From IMG/VR virus record IMGVR_UViG_3300021131_000045, positions 1-24,913 of that record: a stretch of 24,913 nt of DNA; one strand, written 5' to 3'. This document shows, one piece after another, positions 8,897-16,681 of this stretch. The translations under genes and the position numbers were made by a program. The stretch's first letter is position 1. Each line of letters begins with the position of its first letter. Below the pieces are notes generated by a model. The model saw only the letters and a list, made by a program, of their open reading frames with translations. It made no database searches and had not been told where the DNA came from. Source of the DNA: a virus.

Positions 8897-10294
8897 TTAT
8901 TCTATCGCTTTTGTCCAACTACCTTTACCGTTAGGGTTAGCAACATAAGGTGAAGTTGCACTCTCTTTTGCTATTTCCATCACTGTTCTATATTGACTCT
9001 GATCTATCAAATGTCTGACTGCTGTTATTAGGTATTTGCCTGAATAATAAGCATTTGGTGCTTTATTGTTTGGGCTATTGGAAAGTAGATCAAAATTTAT
9101 AACCTTACCTACAGCTAAACCAGGATCACCAGGCACAGATATTCTAATTCTAGTATAATTCAACAAAGATAATTGTGCAGTTCTATAAGGAATATAGGTC
9201 TCTGCATAAATGTTTGGTGCAATAGAAGGATAATGAGTATTTTTGTCTGGATTTAACGCAGCCGAAAGTGCTGAAGCATTTGATGGGTCATGTTCATCAA
9301 AATTTGAAAACACCAATTTCAATGTAGCAGCACTACTTTGATTTAATTGATCACCATTTCTGTTGATATAATTATTAATTATAGGATATTTGTTTAGGCT
9401 TGCTGAATTATTCTTATATTTGAAATAATCAAAATCAGTTTGTTTAACTTTTCTTGTGAGAACATCCACAGAAATCAATTTGTTTGCAAATACACCTGCT
9501 GAAACACCCTTTAATGTATCAAAAGATTCCAAAAATTCATAAGTTATTGCATTGGTGAGTTCTTCTGAAAGATTTTGTCGAGTTGCAGGATAAATGTTTT
9601 TTGGATCATAATGATATGTGTTGTATACATTTGGATTTGATATTAAATTCTGTAATGATTTGAAATGAAAACCATCTCTATTCTCATAAAAAACCATATC
9701 CGCACTTTGATATTCAATTTTTGGTTGAGCGTATGTAGATAACCAATTTATAGCATCAAAAGGTTTCAAACCCGGTACAACAAAACTATATAAACCTTTT
9801 GTGTCATCAAAATCCAATTTCTTTGAAATTTTAAGATTTTTTAATCCATCACCTCCTGTTCCGTTTCCATTTTTTCCACATATATCAAGTATGATATCTT
9901 TTATACTTGTGTTAAAGTATGATTTTGATATTTTATATTGTTCTGAAATGAAAAGTTCTTCTGAACAGAAATGTAACCTATATGCTTCACCATACATATT
10001 TTCAGATAGTTTTCTATCATCAATCTTGTATATCCTAAACCAACCGGAAATTTGATTATTTCCTGTGCCGTCTTTGTCAAATGAGATATACAAGAACTCA
10101 CTTCCAGTTAAACTGAGTGATTCAACATAACCTTGCCCTTCAGTCACCATGACATAACCTGAAACTACATTATTGAACAGGTCTTCCTGCAATGATATTT
10201 CATTCATGATATATTTTATATCAATTACACCTGTTGATGTAAGGATAAAAAGATTTTTGAGATTAAAATCTCTTGGAAAACGTATACCGGCCAT
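8897..10294 (-). CDS. 27: Baseplate hub protein gp27
   Basis: A 465-residue protein of the gp27/gpD/VgrG-N hub family, which forms a trimeric ring adapting the six-fold tube to the three-fold spike. Visible features include an N-terminal beta section (VIDIKYIMNEISLQEDLFNN, GSEFLYISF), a central SIKDIILDICGKNG and PGLKPFDAINWLSTYAQP section typical of the hub fold, and a C-terminal beta part (RIRISVPGDPGLAVGKVINF, YYSGKYLITAVRHLID) typical of gp27-like proteins. T4 gp27 is 391 residues, so this one is longer. It is followed at once by the gp5 OB-fold gene, its structural partner, and preceded 1 nt away by gp53. Confidence 0.88.
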   Translation of the reverse strand: MAGIRFPRDFNLKNLFILTSTGVIDIKYIMNEISLQEDLFNNVVSGYVMVTEGQGYVESLSLTGSEFLYISFDKDGTGNNQISGWFRIYKIDDRKLSENMYGEAYRLHFCSEELFISEQYKISKSYFNTSIKDIILDICGKNGNGTGGDGLKNLKISKKLDFDDTKGLYSFVVPGLKPFDAINWLSTYAQPKIEYQSADMVFYENRDGFHFKSLQNLISNPNVYNTYHYDPKNIYPATRQNLSEELTNAITYEFLESFDTLKGVSAGVFANKLISVDVLTRKVKQTDFDYFKYKNNSASLNKYPIINNYINRNGDQLNQSSAATLKLVFSNFDEHDPSNASALSAALNPDKNTHYPSIAPNIYAETYIPYRTAQLSLLNYTRIRISVPGDPGLAVGKVINFDLLSNSPNNKAPNAYYSGKYLITAVRHLIDQSQYRTVMEIAKESATSPYVANPNGKGSWTKAIE

Positions 10295-10295
10295 A

Positions 10296-10949
10296 TTAAA
10301 TATTCAACAATGAAGTTAATTGACTTTCAATTTGTGGGGCATATGAAACATTCAACAGATTGATATTGCGTTTTGATTCATTCATTTCAACCTCATAGTC
10401 ATATATACTTTGTGTGTAAGCACTTACTGTTACAGTACAAATTGCACCTGAAGGGAACGAATATGTATTTGTTCCTTGAACAACTGAATTGTACGCTGTC
10501 TGATCGATGTAATAGATATTCATTGTTGATTCCAGTGAGGTACTATCAACAGTTGTGACACTTTTGACATAATTCTGTATTGTCAATTGTGTGTATGCAA
10601 ATACCTGTGCTAATGTAGGGGTTGCGGTGCTATAATATGTACCAGCAGCAGATGAATATTTGTCATAAAGATAATCATTAAACAGATTAGAATTCATTGG
10701 CCAGTCAGCAGCATTGTCAAATAACTGATTGCTATACATCGTCAACCAAAATCTACTGGTGTCTGTGTAATATTTTTGTGCAATTATGTCTGGTGTATCA
10801 CCATCTTTGATATTGTAAGAATAAAATAAACGAACATCATTCAAAAGAGTTGGAATAATATCAACTCGCTCTAGAATATTTGTCACTACAATCGAATTAC
10901 CATTATAATCTGTTGTTGTTATCAATGGAAATTGACTAAAATATAACAT
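10296..10949 (-). CDS. 53: Baseplate wedge protein gp53
   Basis: A 217-residue protein with the gp53 pattern: a LysM-like N-terminal module (LFYSYNIKDGDTPDIIAQKY followed by RFWLTMYSNQLFDNAADWPM) that in T4 binds the gp6-gp25 core and clamps the wedge. The extreme C-terminus (EVEMNESKRNINLLNVSYAP) also fits, since gp53 relatives end with a short NEXKR-type segment. T4 gp53 is 196 residues. The start ATG overlaps the stop of the upstream gp48-like gene (TAATG), giving translational coupling. Confidence is high from motif, length and baseplate context. Confidence 0.9.
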   Translation of the reverse strand: MLYFSQFPLITTTDYNGNSIVVTNILERVDIIPTLLNDVRLFYSYNIKDGDTPDIIAQKYYTDTSRFWLTMYSNQLFDNAADWPMNSNLFNDYLYDKYSSAAGTYYSTATPTLAQVFAYTQLTIQNYVKSVTTVDSTSLESTMNIYYIDQTAYNSVVQGTNTYSFPSGAICTVTVSAYTQSIYDYEVEMNESKRNINLLNVSYAPQIESQLTSLLNI

Positions 10950-11923
10950 TATCTTAATCCGCCAATATCAGTGTTGTAAGTATCTGAACCAGAATTTGTG
11001 GTTTTAATTCCACCATACAATTTATCTTTTGTAATAATTTCTGTCTCTCTAAACGACAGATTGAGTTGAGTTTGCACCGGTGAACCGTCATTATGTGCTG
11101 CGAATCCATTTGGTGAAAAGTTCACATCTATATCTGTTAATACACAATCACCATATCTAGGTAAAAAAATATTTTCTTGTCCATTGATCATGAATTCAAT
11201 ATTAAAGAAAGATGGAGGAATAAAAAACAGTCCATTTTGACTATTTTCTGCTGATAAAACTTGTGGAGCAAAATGATATTTGAATGTGTTTATTATTTGT
11301 AAAACATCTTGCGCTTCACTTGCACTTTTAGGGGTAAAAACAAATGTCAATTGAAAACTTCTAAAATCAACACCTCGATATAACATTTGAATTTGTGGAT
11401 TAATTGCAAAACCTTGTGATTGTAAGACGGCACTTGCAAAACTGTCACTAACTCCAGGTAAAGCTGCGGCACCTTTGGCAATACCTGCTGCTTTTAACGC
11501 TGATATCATCGATGCTGAATTCTTTCCAGTAGCAGAATCCATTACGGTAGATGCGTATTGGATACCTTTGATAGCGCCACCCATATCATTTGTCAAACTT
11601 AGCTGATCATATGATGCATTATATTTTGCATCTAGCGTATCGGGCATATATAAACAAATAACGGCCTCTGAATTATTTGTTGGTGGATTTGCTGAAAATG
11701 CGCCTGTTGACAATTGAAAAGCATTTGATAAAGTACCAACTATAGTAGAAGGACCTTGTTTTATTGTTTTAATCCAAAATTTGACATAATGATTTTTTGT
11801 GTCACTACCTAAATCATCAGGATACTTTAACAAAGTAATATTTTTTGAAGATTCTAATGTAGACAGTGGATTATTACGTCCTTCTGGATCAGACGATATA
11901 TTAGATATTTGTACAGGTGGCAT
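10949..11923 (-). CDS. 48: Baseplate tail-tube cap/initiator, gp48 type (gp54 possible)
   Basis: A 324-residue protein whose C-terminal half reads GVDFRSFQLTFVFTPKSASE, VLQIINTFKYHFAPQ, FFIPPSFFNIEFMINGQENI, RYGDCVLTDIDVNF and TQLNLSFRETEIITKDK. This is the tube-like fold of T4 gp48/gp54, the proteins that cap the hub and nucleate the tail tube. gp48 and gp54 are paralogues and cannot be separated reliably here, though size and sequence favour gp48 (T4: 364 residues). A middle Ala/Ser-rich segment (residues ~125-165) is variable. It is the first gene of the leftward baseplate operon, preceded by a candidate late promoter at 11951-11958 and a TAGGAC ribosome-binding site. Confidence 0.85.
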   Translation of the reverse strand: MPPVQISNISSDPEGRNNPLSTLESSKNITLLKYPDDLGSDTKNHYVKFWIKTIKQGPSTIVGTLSNAFQLSTGAFSANPPTNNSEAVICLYMPDTLDAKYNASYDQLSLTNDMGGAIKGIQYASTVMDSATGKNSASMISALKAAGIAKGAAALPGVSDSFASAVLQSQGFAINPQIQMLYRGVDFRSFQLTFVFTPKSASEAQDVLQIINTFKYHFAPQVLSAENSQNGLFFIPPSFFNIEFMINGQENIFLPRYGDCVLTDIDVNFSPNGFAAHNDGSPVQTQLNLSFRETEIITKDKLYGGIKTTNSGSDTYNTDIGGLR

Positions 11924-11950
11924 TTTTTGTCCTAGAACTGTTTTACTTAC

Positions 11951-11958
11951 TATTTATG
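11951..11958 (-). promoter_or_regulatory. Candidate T4-type late promoter for the leftward baseplate operon
   Basis: The minus strand reads CATAAATA, one base from the T4 late consensus TATAAATA, ending 27 nt before the gp48-like ATG. A similar GATAAATA box sits about 24 nt upstream of the gene at 20310-20873. The box overlaps the first codon of the divergent gp4 gene. No matching box is seen for the rightward operon in this 32-bp gap. Confidence 0.45.
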
Positions 11959-12393
11959 GCATATTCTGGAAAGTTTACTCCCAAAAATCCAAAGAAGTAT
12001 GTGGGTGATCCCACTAACATTATTTACCGTTCTTCATGGGAATGCAAGGTTATGTCTTGGCTCGACCGCAATCCTGATATTGTTTCATGGGCATCAGAAG
12101 AATTGACTATACCATATATATCTCCTGTTGATGGGCGCTACCATCGTTACTTCCCAGATTTCCTGGTCAAGGTTAAGAACAAAGATGGCAACATGAAGAC
12201 ACTTCTGATTGAGATAAAACCTAAAAAACAGACAACAGAACCCGTAAAAAAGAAACGTGTCACTAAACAATACATCAATGAAGTGACTACTTGGGGTGTC
12301 AACCAAGCGAAATGGAAGGCTGCTGAAGAGTATTCTGCTGATCGTGGTTGGGAGTTTATGGTACTTACAGAAGATCATTTAGGACTCAAATAA
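11956..12393 (+). CDS. 4: Head completion protein gp4 (nuclease-fold)
   Basis: I choose the ATG at 11956 (MAYSGKFTPKNPKKYVGDP); the open frame extends 13 codons further upstream but would run into the divergent gp48-like gene. The 145-residue product matches the T4 gp4 family: NIIYRSSWECKVMSWLDRNP, ELTIPYISPVDGRYHRYFPD, LLIEIKPKKQ, INEVTTWGVNQAKWKAAEEY. The E...D...EIKP spacing is that of a PD-(D/E)XK or TnsA-like nuclease fold. gp4 (gp50/65 group) completes filled heads before tail joining. T4 gp4 is 150 residues. The gene opens the rightward operon, diverging from the baseplate operon. Confidence 0.88.
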   Translation: MAYSGKFTPKNPKKYVGDPTNIIYRSSWECKVMSWLDRNPDIVSWASEELTIPYISPVDGRYHRYFPDFLVKVKNKDGNMKTLLIEIKPKKQTTEPVKKKRVTKQYINEVTTWGVNQAKWKAAEEYSADRGWEFMVLTEDHLGLK

Positions 12394-12400
12394 ATAGTAC

Positions 12401-13030
12401 ATGGCTACCGAATCTAAACTTACCAAAATTGCAGAAGAAAGAAAATCGACAGGGTTCAAAACCATGTCGAAAGACTCTATTTCTTGGCTCAAAGACAAGA
12501 TTGAAGAGGTCAAAAGACCTACTTCCATAATCAAGAGCATGAACAAAGAACTGATGCGTCAGGAATTTGTTCCTAATATTGGTATGTTGTATTGCTTCTA
12601 CTATGATCCAAAAACAAAGGCTGAGTTGCCATATTGGGATATATTTCCAATTGTTTTGATTCTTGAAAAGTATAATGATGGTTTCTTGGGGCTGAATCTG
12701 CATTACTTACCAATCAATTATCGAACTGCATTTTTGTCCAAACTGATGAAGTTTGCACAGATGACAAAAGATAATGATATCAAGAGAATGCGTATCTCGT
12801 ATGAGATTCTTGCTGCAACCAAACGATATGCAGAGTTCAAACCTTGCTTGAAAAGATACCTACATACACACCTAAGGTCAAGATTGCTCAAAGTGCAACC
12901 AAATGAATGGGATACTGCAATAATGTTACCTCTACAGCAGTTCAGAGGTGCAAGAGCAACAACTGTTTGGAAAGATTCGGTACAAGAGTATAAAGACCAC
13001 ATGGCACATTTCAAAAGGGATGAAGAGTAA
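12401..13030 (+). CDS. Conserved T4-like virion/head-completion protein, possibly DNA end protector (gp2 position)
   Basis: A 209-residue, Lys-rich protein. Its centre, PNIGMLYCFYYDPKTKAELP, then WDIFPIVLILEKYNDGFLGL and NLHYLPINYRTAFLSKLMKF, plus a C-terminal PNEWDTAIMLPLQQFRGA, is a pattern I associate with a conserved protein of T4-like phages encoded beside gp4. In T4 the neighbour of gene 4 is gene 2, the DNA end protector, so gp2 is the leading guess. I cannot confirm the homology by eye. It starts 7 nt after gp4 ends and overlaps the next gene by TAATG. No enzyme motif is visible. The basic N-terminus (~30% Lys/Arg in the first 45 residues) would suit DNA contact. Confidence 0.6.
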   Translation: MATESKLTKIAEERKSTGFKTMSKDSISWLKDKIEEVKRPTSIIKSMNKELMRQEFVPNIGMLYCFYYDPKTKAELPYWDIFPIVLILEKYNDGFLGLNLHYLPINYRTAFLSKLMKFAQMTKDNDIKRMRISYEILAATKRYAEFKPCLKRYLHTHLRSRLLKVQPNEWDTAIMLPLQQFRGARATTVWKDSVQEYKDHMAHFKRDEE

Positions 13031-13854
13031 TGCCATCAATAAGAAATTTCTTGGATTCATTCTCACAGAGTGAAGTTGCTAGAAGCAATAGGTTTGATGT
13101 TAATATTATTGTTCCTCCTGGTTTATTACAATATAAAAGTCAACTTAATGGTGGGCTGACGCTTCGTTGTGAGAATGCCAATCTTCCTGGAAGAACATTT
13201 GGTACAGTAGATCAAAAGTTTGGATCAAATCCAACTCAAAAGTTCCCAATGCACGCCTCATATGAAGACATAACATTTTCTTTTATTATTTCTGGAGATA
13301 TGCAAGAAAGAACTTTCTTTGATATTTGGATGGAATTTATCAATCCAACAAAAACTTTTGATTTTGCTTATAAACAAGATTATAGTTCTACAATAATAGT
13401 ATATCAATATGATCAATATGATAAAATGACATATTCTGTATCTTTGTATAATGCATATCCAATTTCAATTAATCAGATGGATTTAGATTGGAGTACAGAT
13501 ACACCACATAAACTTAGTGTTGTTTTTGCATATGATTATTGGCAACTTCAAGGTATTGAGAATTTGTATGGTGATCTTAATTATGCAAAATTAACACAAT
13601 CAGGTTTTCAAGCTAGTAGTGGAACATTATCAACCGGTAGATTAGGTCCATTAGCAACGGTTACACAATCTATTGCTGTTGCACCAACGCCAGCACCAGT
13701 ACCACCGGCACCACAGCCAGTAAGAAATAGACAAGTATCAGTTGGTTCTACCGGTACAACACAAACTAATGTATCAAATGAAAAAGATCAAAATAAAAAA
13801 GTATATGCAGAAACACCAGGAGGAGCTTTTATAGGTGGATCTAGTATTAGATGA
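13030..13854 (+). CDS. Tail-tube-fold protein (gp54 tube initiator or gp19-family)
   Basis: Residues 1-185 show the T4 gp19/gp54 tube pattern: FLDSFSQSEVARSNRFDVNI, GLTLRCENANLPGRTF, KFPMHASYEDITFSFIISGD, FFDIWMEFINPTKTFDFAYK, VSLYNAYPISINQMDLDWST, HKLSVVFAYDYWQ. Residues ~190-274 are a disordered-looking Ser/Thr/Pro/Ala tail with APTPAPVPPAPQP. A plain gp19 tube subunit is ~165 residues without such a tail, so baseplate initiator gp54 or a minor tube or terminator protein is more likely. The position just before gp26/gp51 (tape-measure chaperone type) supports a tail-core role. Codon use is A/T-ending as in its neighbours. The fold call is firm; the exact gene number is not. Confidence 0.75.
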   Translation: MPSIRNFLDSFSQSEVARSNRFDVNIIVPPGLLQYKSQLNGGLTLRCENANLPGRTFGTVDQKFGSNPTQKFPMHASYEDITFSFIISGDMQERTFFDIWMEFINPTKTFDFAYKQDYSSTIIVYQYDQYDKMTYSVSLYNAYPISINQMDLDWSTDTPHKLSVVFAYDYWQLQGIENLYGDLNYAKLTQSGFQASSGTLSTGRLGPLATVTQSIAVAPTPAPVPPAPQPVRNRQVSVGSTGTTQTNVSNEKDQNKKVYAETPGGAFIGGSSIR

Positions 13855-13901
13855 ACATAAAATTGATATATTTTTATTTGAATAATAATTAAGGAGATAT
13901 A

Positions 13902-14627
13902 ATGGCATTACCAAAAATTGATGCTCCAGTTTACGAACTGGATTTACCTTTGTCAAAGAAACATATTAGATTTCGACCATTCTTGGTTAAAGAACAAAGA
14001 AATTTATTGATGGCTATGGAATCTGAAGATAAAGATACAATGGAGAAAAATATCAAACAGATTCTCCATAATTGTACCTTGACAGAAAATATTGACATAG
14101 AAAAGTTGCCGATACTTGATGTTGAGTTTTATTTTCTAAATCTTCGCGCAAGGTCTGTTGGAGAAATTGTTGTCAACAAATATCGATGTGAAAATATTGT
14201 TGATGAAAAAGTATGTAATGCATTAATGGAAACACAAGTAAATCTTTTAGAATTGAAAGTTGAGTTTGATCCTAATACCAAAGACCTTATTCAATTGAAT
14301 GACAAGATTTATATCAAACTGAACTACCCTGAGTATTCAATTGTCAGCAAAATGAATAAATTTGACAATTCAACTGACATGGCTTTTGAAATGATTTTAG
14401 ATAGTGTTGAATATGTTTTTGATGGAGAACAGTATTATTATGCAAGAGAAACACCTAGAAATGAATTAATTGAATTTATAGATTCATTGAATCAAGAACA
14501 GTTCTCCATGATTGAAGAATTTTTTAATAATATGCCTAAATTGAGAAAGAATCTTGATATGAATTGCAGTAAATGTGGTTTTCATCATCATATTGAAATA
14601 GAAGGCCTTGAAGATTTTTTCGATTAA
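13902..14627 (+). CDS. 26: Baseplate hub assembly protein gp26 (T4_baseplate family), 0-frame product
   Basis: A 241-residue protein of the T4 gp26-type family: YELDLPLSKKHIRFRPFLVK, EQRNLLMAMESEDKDTMEKN, ILDVEFYFLNLRARSVGEIV, and a Cys pair (YRCENIVDEKVCN) matched by a C-terminal CSKCGFHHH, suggesting a zinc site. It has the strongest ribosome-binding site of this operon (AAGGAGATATA before the ATG). In T4, gp26 and gp51 are needed for hub assembly and, by position before the tape measure, correspond to the tape-measure chaperones of other tailed phages. The frame ends TTT TTC GAT TAA, and the T TTT TTC heptamer just before the stop allows a -1 shift into the gp51-like frame. The gp26 family call is secure. 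Confidence 0.9.
   Translation: MALPKIDAPVYELDLPLSKKHIRFRPFLVKEQRNLLMAMESEDKDTMEKNIKQILHNCTLTENIDIEKLPILDVEFYFLNLRARSVGEIVVNKYRCENIVDEKVCNALMETQVNLLELKVEFDPNTKDLIQLNDKIYIKLNYPEYSIVSKMNKFDNSTDMAFEMILDSVEYVFDGEQYYYARETPRNELIEFIDSLNQEQFSMIEEFFNNMPKLRKNLDMNCSKCGFHHHIEIEGLEDFFD
14615..14621 (+). promoter_or_regulatory. Probable -1 programmed ribosomal frameshift site (gp26 to gp51)
   Basis: The heptamer T TTT TTC is in register with the gp26 frame (TTT at 14616-14618, TTC at 14619-14621), two codons before the gp26 stop. This is a textbook X XXY YYZ slippery sequence. A shift of -1 places ribosomes in the gp51-like frame, which has no upstream start. A purine-rich GAAGG at 14601-14605, about 10 nt upstream, could act as an internal Shine-Dalgarno stimulator. 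Downstream GTCATGAC (14634-14641) is a perfect 8-bp palindrome, but no strong pseudoknot is evident. Confidence 0.75.
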
Positions 14628-14812
14628 CATTTCGTCATGACACATTAAGAAATTATTACACGACAAACTTTGCATTGATACAACACCATAAGTATAGTTT
14701 GTCAGAACTTGAGGCTATGCTCCCTTGGGAGAGAGACATTTACGTTACAATGCTTACGCAGTATATTGAAGAAGAAAACGAAAAACTTAAGCAGAAACAA
14801 AACAGTAGATGA
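14621..14812 (+). CDS. 51: gp51-like baseplate hub assembly domain, expressed as C-terminal part of a gp26-gp51 frameshift fusion
   Basis: The frame reads FRHDTLRNYYTTNFALIQHH then YSLSELEAMLPWERDIYVTM and ends in a Glu/Lys/Gln helix. The SLSELE-MLPWERDIY core is the signature of the T4 gp51-type hub assembly protein or catalyst. The frame is open only from 14612 (a TGA precedes at 14609-14611) and contains no ATG, GTG or TTG before TTG at 14675 and ATG at 14717, both inside the conserved domain. It is in the -1 frame relative to gp26 and is reached at 14615-14621. The fusion would be about 303 residues. The TGA stop overlaps the ATG of the next gene (ATGA), linking fusion translation to tape-measure translation. 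Coordinates given are the first post-shift codon to the stop. Confidence 0.8.
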   Translation, partial: RLTFRHDTLRNYYTTNFALIQHHKYSLSELEAMLPWERDIYVTMLTQYIEEENEKLKQKQNSR

Positions 14813-16671
14813 GCCAATTAGGAGTTTTATTAGGTGGTGGTTACCAGGAACCTTCTGTTAAACAGAAGGAGGTTCCTGCTATTCTGAAACCACGCAAGAG
14901 AGAAATATCTCCAGAACTAATAAAATCGATAGAGTCTTTTAAGAAGAAATTTGAAGCAGATCGAGTATCCAAATTTATGGGTGATCCTTCTGTATCTAAT
15001 ACAGTAGAAACTCTTGCCGGCAAAGATTCTATTAAAACTAAAAAAGAATCTCCTTCTGTAAGTCCTATACTAACTTCTTCTAAAAAAATTGGAAAAATTG
15101 ATACTGCCAAATACACAGCAATCAATGAAGATGGTATTACTCGCATAATGAAAAATGACGGTGCAGCAAATATCTTAGCCAAGATGATCAATACCATGAA
15201 GCGACATCACCGTTATATGATAGAACAACGTGAAATAGAAAGTAATTTCAAAGAAGAGCAACATGAGAAAGAAAAAAGAGAGTTGGAGCATATGCTCCAA
15301 CAACTCAAAAGTAAAGAAAAAGGTCCTGTTAGATTAGAAAAAGGTCCTGTTAGATTAGAAAAAGGTCCTGTTAGATTAGAAGAAGGTGGTTTAGAAATTC
15401 AAAAGGTGTCAGGCGGAAAAAAAGAACCATATCGTAGAAAACAGAAAAAACAAAGTAATTTAATAAGAAGAATTTGGAATTTCATAGAAAAACGCCCTGA
15501 AATATCTGGTATTGGTATAGGTTTAGGAAAAAATGCTTTTTCTGATATGTACAAATCTCTAAATGAACAACTTAATAAAATAGAACTTTACTTTAATCTT
15601 AAACCCATAACAGCATCTAAACCTTTTACTGGAACAAATAAAGAATATCTCGATCAGACATATCAAATTTTGTTGAAAGAAGCTAAAAAACAAGGCTTAA
15701 AAAATCCAGAAGTCATTGCACAATTGGGTGCGGCTCAGTCAGCACTTGAGACTGGTTATGGTAAACATATTGCACCAGGTAGTAACAATTATTTTGGCAT
15801 AAAAGATTTTTCTGGTGGAGGTGTATCTGCTCAAACAGAAGAAGTTGTTAACGGTAAAAGAGTTGTTGTAAGAGATAGATTTAGAAAATATGGAAGTATG
15901 GAAGAATCTGCTGCTGATTATATTGCTTTCTTACAGGAAAATTCTCGTTATAGACAAGTATTGAAATCTCAAACAATCGAAGAGGCTATTGCTCGACAAG
16001 CCCGTAGCGGTTATGCATCTGCATCTCCAGAACAGTATGAATCTTCTCTACGTTCTATTATTTCTAGAATGGCGACTACCTCGACACAACAATCAAATAA
16101 TAATAAAGAATATCTCGATCAGACATATCAAATTTTGTTGAAAGAAGCTAAAAAACAAGGCTTAAAAAATCCAGAAGTAATTGCACAATTAGGTGCGGAT
16201 CAGTCAGCACTTGAGACTGGTTATGGTAAACATATTGCACCAGGTAGTAACAATTATTTTGGCATAACAGAAGAAGTTGTTAATGGTAAAAGAGTTGTTG
16301 TAAGAGATAGATTTAGAAAATATGGAAGTATGGAAGAATCTGCTGCTGATTACATTGCTTTCTTACAGAAAAATCCTCGTTACCGTAGCGGTTATGCAAC
16401 TGCATCTCCAGAACAGTATGAATCTTCTTTACGTTCTATTATTTCTAGAATGGCGGCTACCTCGACACAACAATCAAATGCCTTAACTACAGATTTATCT
16501 AGATTATCTCAACAAAATATGGAACAGACACAAAGATTTAATGAAGCTGGACTTTTTAGTGCAATTATTGATGAATCGAGAAAGATTTATAACACAATAA
16601 CTCATAGATCAATCAATATTACTCAAGAACCTGCAAAATCAGATGTGCCAGCCATAATCGAACATCACTAA
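14809..16671 (+). CDS. Tape-measure/hub-like tail protein with two tandem glucosaminidase domains
   Basis: A 620-residue protein. Residues 1-170 are charged and helical, with a segment at ~94-145 (IDTAKYTAINEDG, GAANILAKMINTMKRHH) related to the next gene product. Residues ~171-191 are KGPVRLE repeated three times. Residues ~277-430 form a glucosaminidase (PF01832/FlgJ-type) domain: PEVIAQLGAAQSALETGYGK with the probable catalytic Glu, SNNYFGI, FRKYGSMEESAADYIAFL, SGYASASPEQYESSLRSII. Residues ~432-557 repeat this domain almost exactly but with 11- and 17-residue deletions. Such domains cleave peptidoglycan and would let the tail digest the wall locally; the gp5 spike here lacks its lysozyme domain. 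The location right after the gp26/51 chaperone pair argues for a tape-measure role (gp29 position). The enzyme call is firm; the tape-measure role is inferred. Confidence 0.82.
   Translation: MSQLGVLLGGGYQEPSVKQKEVPAILKPRKREISPELIKSIESFKKKFEADRVSKFMGDPSVSNTVETLAGKDSIKTKKESPSVSPILTSSKKIGKIDTAKYTAINEDGITRIMKNDGAANILAKMINTMKRHHRYMIEQREIESNFKEEQHEKEKRELEHMLQQLKSKEKGPVRLEKGPVRLEKGPVRLEEGGLEIQKVSGGKKEPYRRKQKKQSNLIRRIWNFIEKRPEISGIGIGLGKNAFSDMYKSLNEQLNKIELYFNLKPITASKPFTGTNKEYLDQTYQILLKEAKKQGLKNPEVIAQLGAAQSALETGYGKHIAPGSNNYFGIKDFSGGGVSAQTEEVVNGKRVVVRDRFRKYGSMEESAADYIAFLQENSRYRQVLKSQTIEEAIARQARSGYASASPEQYESSLRSIISRMATTSTQQSNNNKEYLDQTYQILLKEAKKQGLKNPEVIAQLGADQSALETGYGKHIAPGSNNYFGITEEVVNGKRVVVRDRFRKYGSMEESAADYIAFLQKNPRYRSGYATASPEQYESSLRSIISRMAATSTQQSNALTTDLSRLSQQNMEQTQRFNEAGLFSAIIDESRKIYNTITHRSINITQEPAKSDVPAIIEHH
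15319..15381 (+). repeat. Perfect 21-bp tandem repeat, 3 copies
   Basis: The unit AAAGGTCCTGTTAGATTAGA plus A occurs three times without a mismatch at 15319-15339, 15340-15360 and 15361-15381. It is in frame and encodes KGPVRLE x3. Perfect identity at the DNA level points to recent slippage expansion in a linker of the tail protein. Confidence 0.97.
15637..16479 (+). repeat. Tandem duplication of a glucosaminidase-coding segment (462 and 378 bp)
   Basis: Copy 1 is 15637-16098 and copy 2 is 16102-16479. They are nearly identical in DNA apart from two in-frame deletions in copy 2: 33 bp removing the residues after FGI, and 51 bp removing the helix between RYR and SGYA. Only scattered substitutions separate the remaining sequence, so the duplication is recent or kept similar by recombination. 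Confidence 0.95.
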
Positions 16672-16681
16672 GAGAAAAATA

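Noticed and set aside
11917-11955. 13-codon N-terminal extension of gp4
   Set aside because: It overlaps the start of the divergent gp48-like gene and is hydrophobic, whereas the gp4 family begins at MAYSGKF.
12389-12396. AATAAATA box on the plus strand before the gene at 12401
   Set aside because: Only 4 nt from the start codon; likely chance in AT-rich sequence containing the gp4 stop.
14675-14812. Independent gp51 start at TTG 14675 or ATG 14717
   Set aside because: Neither has a Shine-Dalgarno sequence and both would delete the conserved start of the domain, whereas a slippery site in the correct register exists upstream.
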